NCBI GenBank assembly: GCA_013042765.1 | Contig: JABDPP010000237.1 | Span: 1 to 9,097 of the forward strand | Source of the DNA: Litoreibacter sp. | GTDB lineage: Bacteria > Pseudomonadota > Alphaproteobacteria > Rhodobacterales > Rhodobacteraceae | Reading direction: 5' to 3' | DNA: 9,097 nucleotides | Shown here: positions 7,028 to 9,097 of the stretch, in pieces | Numbering within the stretch: the stretch's first letter is position 1 | How the letters are laid out: each line of letters opens with the position of its first letter | Translations under genes and position numbers: made by a program | The notes under the pieces: generated by a model | Told to the model about the DNA's origin: nothing | Database searches by the model: none | Seen by the model: the letters and a program-made list of their open reading frames with translations, nothing else

Positions 7028-7909
7028 TCAGCTTTTTTCTTCGCCGCTCTCATCGGCGAAAGCGTCCTCGAGGTCATCCTCGTCCTCGTCCCACAGCCCT
7101 TCTTCGCGCATGCGGGTCTCATGCTGTTTCTCGACACGTTTGACCAGCCTGATCGAAACCTCGTAGAGGCCGTAGACAACCACGAACAGGATCACTTGGG
7201 TGATCACGTCGGGCGGCGTGACAAGCGCGGCCAGAACCAGAATTCCGACAACGGCATATTTGCGCACGCTCTTGAGACCTTCGGAGCTGACCAGACCGGC
7301 CTTGCCCATCAGTGTCAACAAAACCGGAAGCTGGAAGCAGAGCCCGAAGGCAATGATGAATTTCATCGTCAGCGAGAGGTATTCCTCGGCCGAACCCTGG
7401 AAAATCACCGACGGCGCTAATGCTTCTCCGGCTTCTCCTGCGACGCCAATCTGCTGGAACCCAAGGAAGAAATTGAAGGCCAGCGGCGTGACCACGTAGA
7501 AGGCAAAGGCCGCGCCGAGAAAGAACATCACGGGTGACGCGATCAGAAACGGCAGGAACGCGGATTTCTCGTTCTTGTAGAGGCCCGGCGCCACAAAGCG
7601 CCACATCTGCCCGGCGATATAGGGGAAGGCCAGTGCGAAGCCGCCCAGAAGCGAGATCTTGATGGCGACGAAGAAGCCTTCCTGCGCCTTGATGAAGATC
7701 AGCCCGCAATCCTGGCCAAGGTCATTGAGCGCCCCGCAGATCGGGTGCGTCAGGAAGTTGAAGATCGGGTTCCAGACGGTGAAACAGATCACCATACCCA
7801 CGATGAAGGCCAGCACCGACCGGATCAATCGGGTGCGCAGTTCCGCCAGGTGTTCGATCAGCGGCGCGCTGCTTTGCTCGACGTCGTCTGTGACCTGTTC
7901 CGCGCTCAT
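7028..7909 (-). CDS. tatC: Sec-independent (twin-arginine) translocase subunit TatC
   Basis: Polytopic inner-membrane protein that, with TatB, recognises twin-arginine signal peptides of folded proteins and recruits TatA. At 293 residues it is longer than the roughly 250-residue E. coli protein. It shows six membrane helices and the conserved cytoplasmic N-terminal motif HLAELRTRL (20-28, E23), [10 protein letters not shown] (47-56), and the loop [20 protein letters not shown] (91-110) leading to E114, matching the signal-peptide-binding residues known from the family. A periplasmic loop at about 155-172 ([12 protein letters not shown] and following) is expanded. After the last helix comes a cytoplasmic tail of about 35 residues, strongly acidic at its end ([19 protein letters not shown]). 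The start overlaps the tatB stop as ATGA (7906-7909), so the two are probably translationally coupled. Confidence 0.98.
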   Translation of the reverse strand: MSAEQVTDDVEQSSAPLIEHLAELRTRLIRSVLAFIVGMVICFTVWNPIFNFLTHPICGALNDLGQDCGLIFIKAQEGFFVAIKISLLGGFALAFPYIAGQMWRFVAPGLYKNEKSAFLPFLIASPVMFFLGAAFAFYVVTPLAFNFFLGFQQIGVAGEAGEALAPSVIFQGSAEEYLSLTMKFIIAFGLCFQLPVLLTLMGKAGLVSSEGLKSVRKYAVVGILVLAALVTPPDVITQVILFVVVYGLYEVSIRLVKRVEKQHETRMREEGLWDEDEDDLEDAFADESGEEKS

Positions 7910-8454
7910 GCGTCGTCCTTACTGGATTTCGACTTCGCCGCCGGTTTCTTGGCTGCGGACTTCGCAGCGGGCGCCTTCGCCACTTTTTTGGCAGCTGGTT
8001 TTTTCGCAGCTGGTTTCCTGGCCGCTGGTTTCTTCGCAGCCGGTTTCGCGGCAGGGGCGTCTTCGGCCGGTGCACTCTTGGCCTCGCGGGCCTTGCGGGC
8101 TTCTGCGGCCTTGGCCGTCGCGGCGTGGATTTTCTTCGCGGCCTCGGCACGCTCCTTCGACAGTTTTCCGGTTTCGCTGTCCTCGTCCCACTTATCGAAG
8201 CTGGTTGCCTTCTTGACCGCGTCGAGCCCCATATCCTTAGGGTTGGTGGCCGTGCGCAGGGTGTTGGTCATGTCCTTGACGCCGGCCTCATCGGCGGCGT
8301 CCTCCATCGAGCGCTGAAATTCGCGCGCCATGCGTTTCGCCTTGGCCGTAAACTGGCCAAGCGTGCGGAACATTCCCGGCAGGTCCTTGGGACCAACCAC
8401 GATCAGCGCCACAAGGCCAATAACGAGAAGTTCGGTCCAGCCGATGTCAAACAT
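7906..8454 (-). CDS. tatB: Sec-independent translocase subunit TatB with Lys/Ala/Pro-rich tail
   Basis: Membrane-anchored Tat receptor subunit that works with TatC in binding twin-arginine signal peptides. The N-terminus [20 protein letters not shown] is one short membrane helix with the characteristic Glu at position 8. It is followed by the GPKDLP hinge (21-26) and an amphipathic helix (about 28-50: [20 protein letters not shown]). E8 with the GP hinge distinguishes TatB from TatA. A charged helical region runs to about 126, and residues 127-182 form a low-complexity tail of PAAK/KPAAK units, resembling histone-H1-like tails. AGGGGG lies 8 bases before the ATG. The gene is 24 bp after tatA and overlaps tatC. 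At 182 residues the length is ordinary for TatB; the repetitive tail is the distinctive part. Confidence 0.96.
   Translation of the reverse strand: MFDIGWTELLVIGLVALIVVGPKDLPGMFRTLGQFTAKAKRMAREFQRSMEDAADEAGVKDMTNTLRTATNPKDMGLDAVKKATSFDKWDEDSETGKLSKERAEAAKKIHAATAKAAEARKAREAKSAPAEDAPAAKPAAKKPAARKPAAKKPAAKKVAKAPAAKSAAKKPAAKSKSSKDDA
7991..8050 (-). repeat. Four tandem 15-bp units encoding KPAAK-type repeats in TatB
   Basis: Four imperfect 15-bp copies occupy 7991-8005, 8006-8020, 8021-8035 and 8036-8050 (plus-strand form GCAGCTGGTTTTTTC and variants). They keep the tatB frame and encode successive K-P-A-A-K/R units. The units differ mainly at synonymous or K/R positions, consistent with tandem duplication followed by drift. 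Copy number may vary between strains. Confidence 0.8.
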
Positions 8455-8478
8455 GGACGGTGCCCCCTAATTCCGGGA

Positions 8479-8694
8479 TCAGGCTTTGTCTTTTTCGTTC
8501 TCGGGCGTGACGTCCTTGGCTTCTTCGACCGCAGCGGCGTCGATTTCTTTTTTGCCGTCATCCACGCCCTTCTTGAAGGCTGTGATGCCCTTGCCGACCT
8601 CGCCCATCAGCGAGGAAATCTTGCCACGCCCGAACAGAACGAGGACAACAACGGCGATCAGAAGAAGGCCGGGTAGGCCGATGTTATTAAGCAT
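8479..8694 (-). CDS. tatA: Sec-independent translocase pore subunit TatA
   Basis: Small membrane protein (71 residues) that oligomerises to let folded twin-arginine substrates cross the inner membrane. It has a short N-terminal membrane helix ([20 protein letters not shown]), the hinge FGRGKIS (21-27), and an amphipathic helix containing [16 protein letters not shown] (29-44). A short acidic and lysine-containing tail ends the protein. The FGRGKIS hinge and GKG-x-x-x-FKKG pattern identify TatA rather than TatB. A strong Shine-Dalgarno, AGGAGA at 8706-8701, lies 6 bases before the ATG. It is the first gene of the tatABC cluster, with tatB 24 bp downstream; the strong site fits the need for TatA in excess over TatB and TatC. 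Confidence 0.97.
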   Translation of the reverse strand: MLNNIGLPGLLLIAVVVLVLFGRGKISSLMGEVGKGITAFKKGVDDGKKEIDAAAVEEAKDVTPENEKDKA

Positions 8695-8708
8695 GTCATT
8701 TCTCCTAG

Positions 8709-8724
8709 GGGCGCGAGGGCGCCC
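8709..8724 (-). promoter_or_regulatory. GC-rich hairpin next to the tatA ribosome binding site
   Basis: GGGCGC (8709-8714) and GCGCCC (8719-8724) form a perfect 6-bp stem with a 4-base loop. On the minus strand it would lie in the tatA leader, ending two bases before AGGAGA. There is no adjoining T-run, so a terminator is unlikely. It could protect the mRNA 5' end or tune ribosome access. The structure is visible in the sequence; the role is inferred. Confidence 0.4.
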
Positions 8725-8789
8725 GTCAAATTCCTGAACGGTTATTTAGGGCTTTGATCTCCGGGGGGAAAGGCGCAAATGGCCGCAAA

Positions 8790-8810
8790 CGGGGATTTTT
8801 GCCATCCCCG
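8790..8810. repeat. Inverted repeat CGGGGAT-N7-ATCCCCG in the tatA/regulator intergenic region
   Basis: A perfect 7-bp inverted repeat (8790-8796 and 8804-8810) with a 7-base spacer. On neither strand is it directly followed by a clear T-run, so it is a poor terminator. It may be a protein-binding site upstream of the tat genes or a hairpin in a long tat leader. Confidence 0.4.
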
Positions 8811-8850
8811 GCGCGGTTTTCATGCTAGCCACGGTCTCGCCCTCAAGCTC

Positions 8851-8868
8851 CTGACAGGTTAGTGTCAG
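8851..8868. promoter_or_regulatory. Inverted repeat CTGACA-N6-TGTCAG, candidate operator
   Basis: A perfect 6-bp dyad with a 6-base spacer (half-site centres one helical turn or so apart), 43 bases before the start of the helix-turn-helix regulator gene. Dimeric regulators often bind such dyads near their own promoters, so autoregulation is a reasonable inference. A possible -10 element TAGAAT lies at 8898-8903, without a convincing -35 box. Confidence 0.4.
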
Positions 8869-8911
8869 TACTGCAGAACTATATCGACCTTGCAGGGTAG
8901 AATCACTTCGG

Positions 8912-9097
8912 ATGGTGACGAACGCGATGGCAACGCAAACTTCTAACAGTCAAAAAGTGCACCGGCCCGGACGGTCCGACCGCCTGTTCGACCTCATTGT
9001 CCTTCTGCGCGACGGTCGGCTCCACCGCGCCGAAGACCTCGCACGCGACCTCAATGTGTCGGTGCGCACGATCTACCGGGATATGGACACGCTGGCG
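8912..9097 (+). CDS. YafY/DeoR-type helix-turn-helix transcriptional regulator, N-terminal fragment (runs off window end)
   Basis: An open frame reaches the window edge without a stop and gives 62 residues from ATG 8912. RSDRLFDLIVLLRDGRLHRA (21-40) followed by EDLARDLNVS and VRTIYRDMDTLA (to 62) is the typical winged helix-turn-helix of YafY-like regulators. The recognition helix lies at about 50-62 with the family hallmark SVRTIYRD. Such proteins usually carry a C-terminal WYL ligand-binding domain, which would lie beyond the window, so this cannot be checked. ATG 8927 and GTG 8957 are alternative starts. None has a good Shine-Dalgarno; AGGG at 8894-8897 is too distant from 8912, and a leaderless message is possible. 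It is divergent from tatABC, with 217 bp between the two starts. Confidence 0.85.
   Translation, partial: MVTNAMATQTSNSQKVHRPGRSDRLFDLIVLLRDGRLHRAEDLARDLNVSVRTIYRDMDTLA

Noticed and set aside
5889..7166. Long plus-strand open frame (about 425 codons) across the ATPase gene
   Set aside because: It runs antisense to the ATPase with clear Walker motifs and into tatC; composition is typical of a shadow frame and no family is recognisable.
7991..8050. Short tandem repeats as a CRISPR-like or regulatory array
   Set aside because: The units are 15 bp without spacers, lie inside tatB and keep its frame; they encode the KPAAK tail.

Overview
The window looks like a chromosomal housekeeping region of a GC-rich alphaproteobacterium, most likely a Rhodobacteraceae/Roseobacter-type organism. 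The basis is the protein style and the clustering of yajC-secD, serS-surE-pcm-nlpD and tatABC; no database search was possible. Gene density is high, several neighbours overlap at ATGA junctions, and no tRNA, rRNA, CRISPR array, insertion sequence or phage gene was seen.

Layout. (1) Positions 1-350, minus strand: the first codons of secD and complete yajC, accessory parts of the Sec machinery. (2) 351-520: a divergent intergenic region with weak candidate promoters for yajC and serS. (3) 521-5208, plus strand: serS (seryl-tRNA synthetase), a TspO/MBR-like membrane protein overlapping it by 4 bp, surE (nucleotidase), pcm (isoaspartyl repair methyltransferase, overlapping surE by 4 bp) and an NlpD-like lipoprotein with two LysM domains and a degenerate M23 domain. 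(4) 5321-5965, plus strand: an exported DUF3047 protein. (5) 5979-8694, minus strand: tatA-tatB-tatC followed by a DUF815-type AAA ATPase, convergent on the DUF3047 gene with almost no gap. (6) 8695-8911: a divergent region holding three inverted repeats. (7) 8912-9097, plus strand: the truncated N-terminus of a YafY/DeoR-type helix-turn-helix regulator.

Functionally, the window brings together two protein-export systems (Sec accessory genes at one end, a complete Tat translocase at the other) and a stress/repair and cell-envelope block (surE, pcm, nlpD) behind serS. TatA, TatB and TatC form one translocase. SurE and Pcm are classic neighbours in nucleotide and protein-damage housekeeping. 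The NlpD-like protein probably regulates septal peptidoglycan amidases rather than cutting peptidoglycan itself.

I found no convincing undescribed multi-gene system. The points most worth a second look are the double start of the DUF815 ATPase, the inverted repeats between tatA and the regulator, the degenerate active site and Asp+2 sorting residue of the NlpD-like lipoprotein, and the oppositely charged tails of TatB and TatC.
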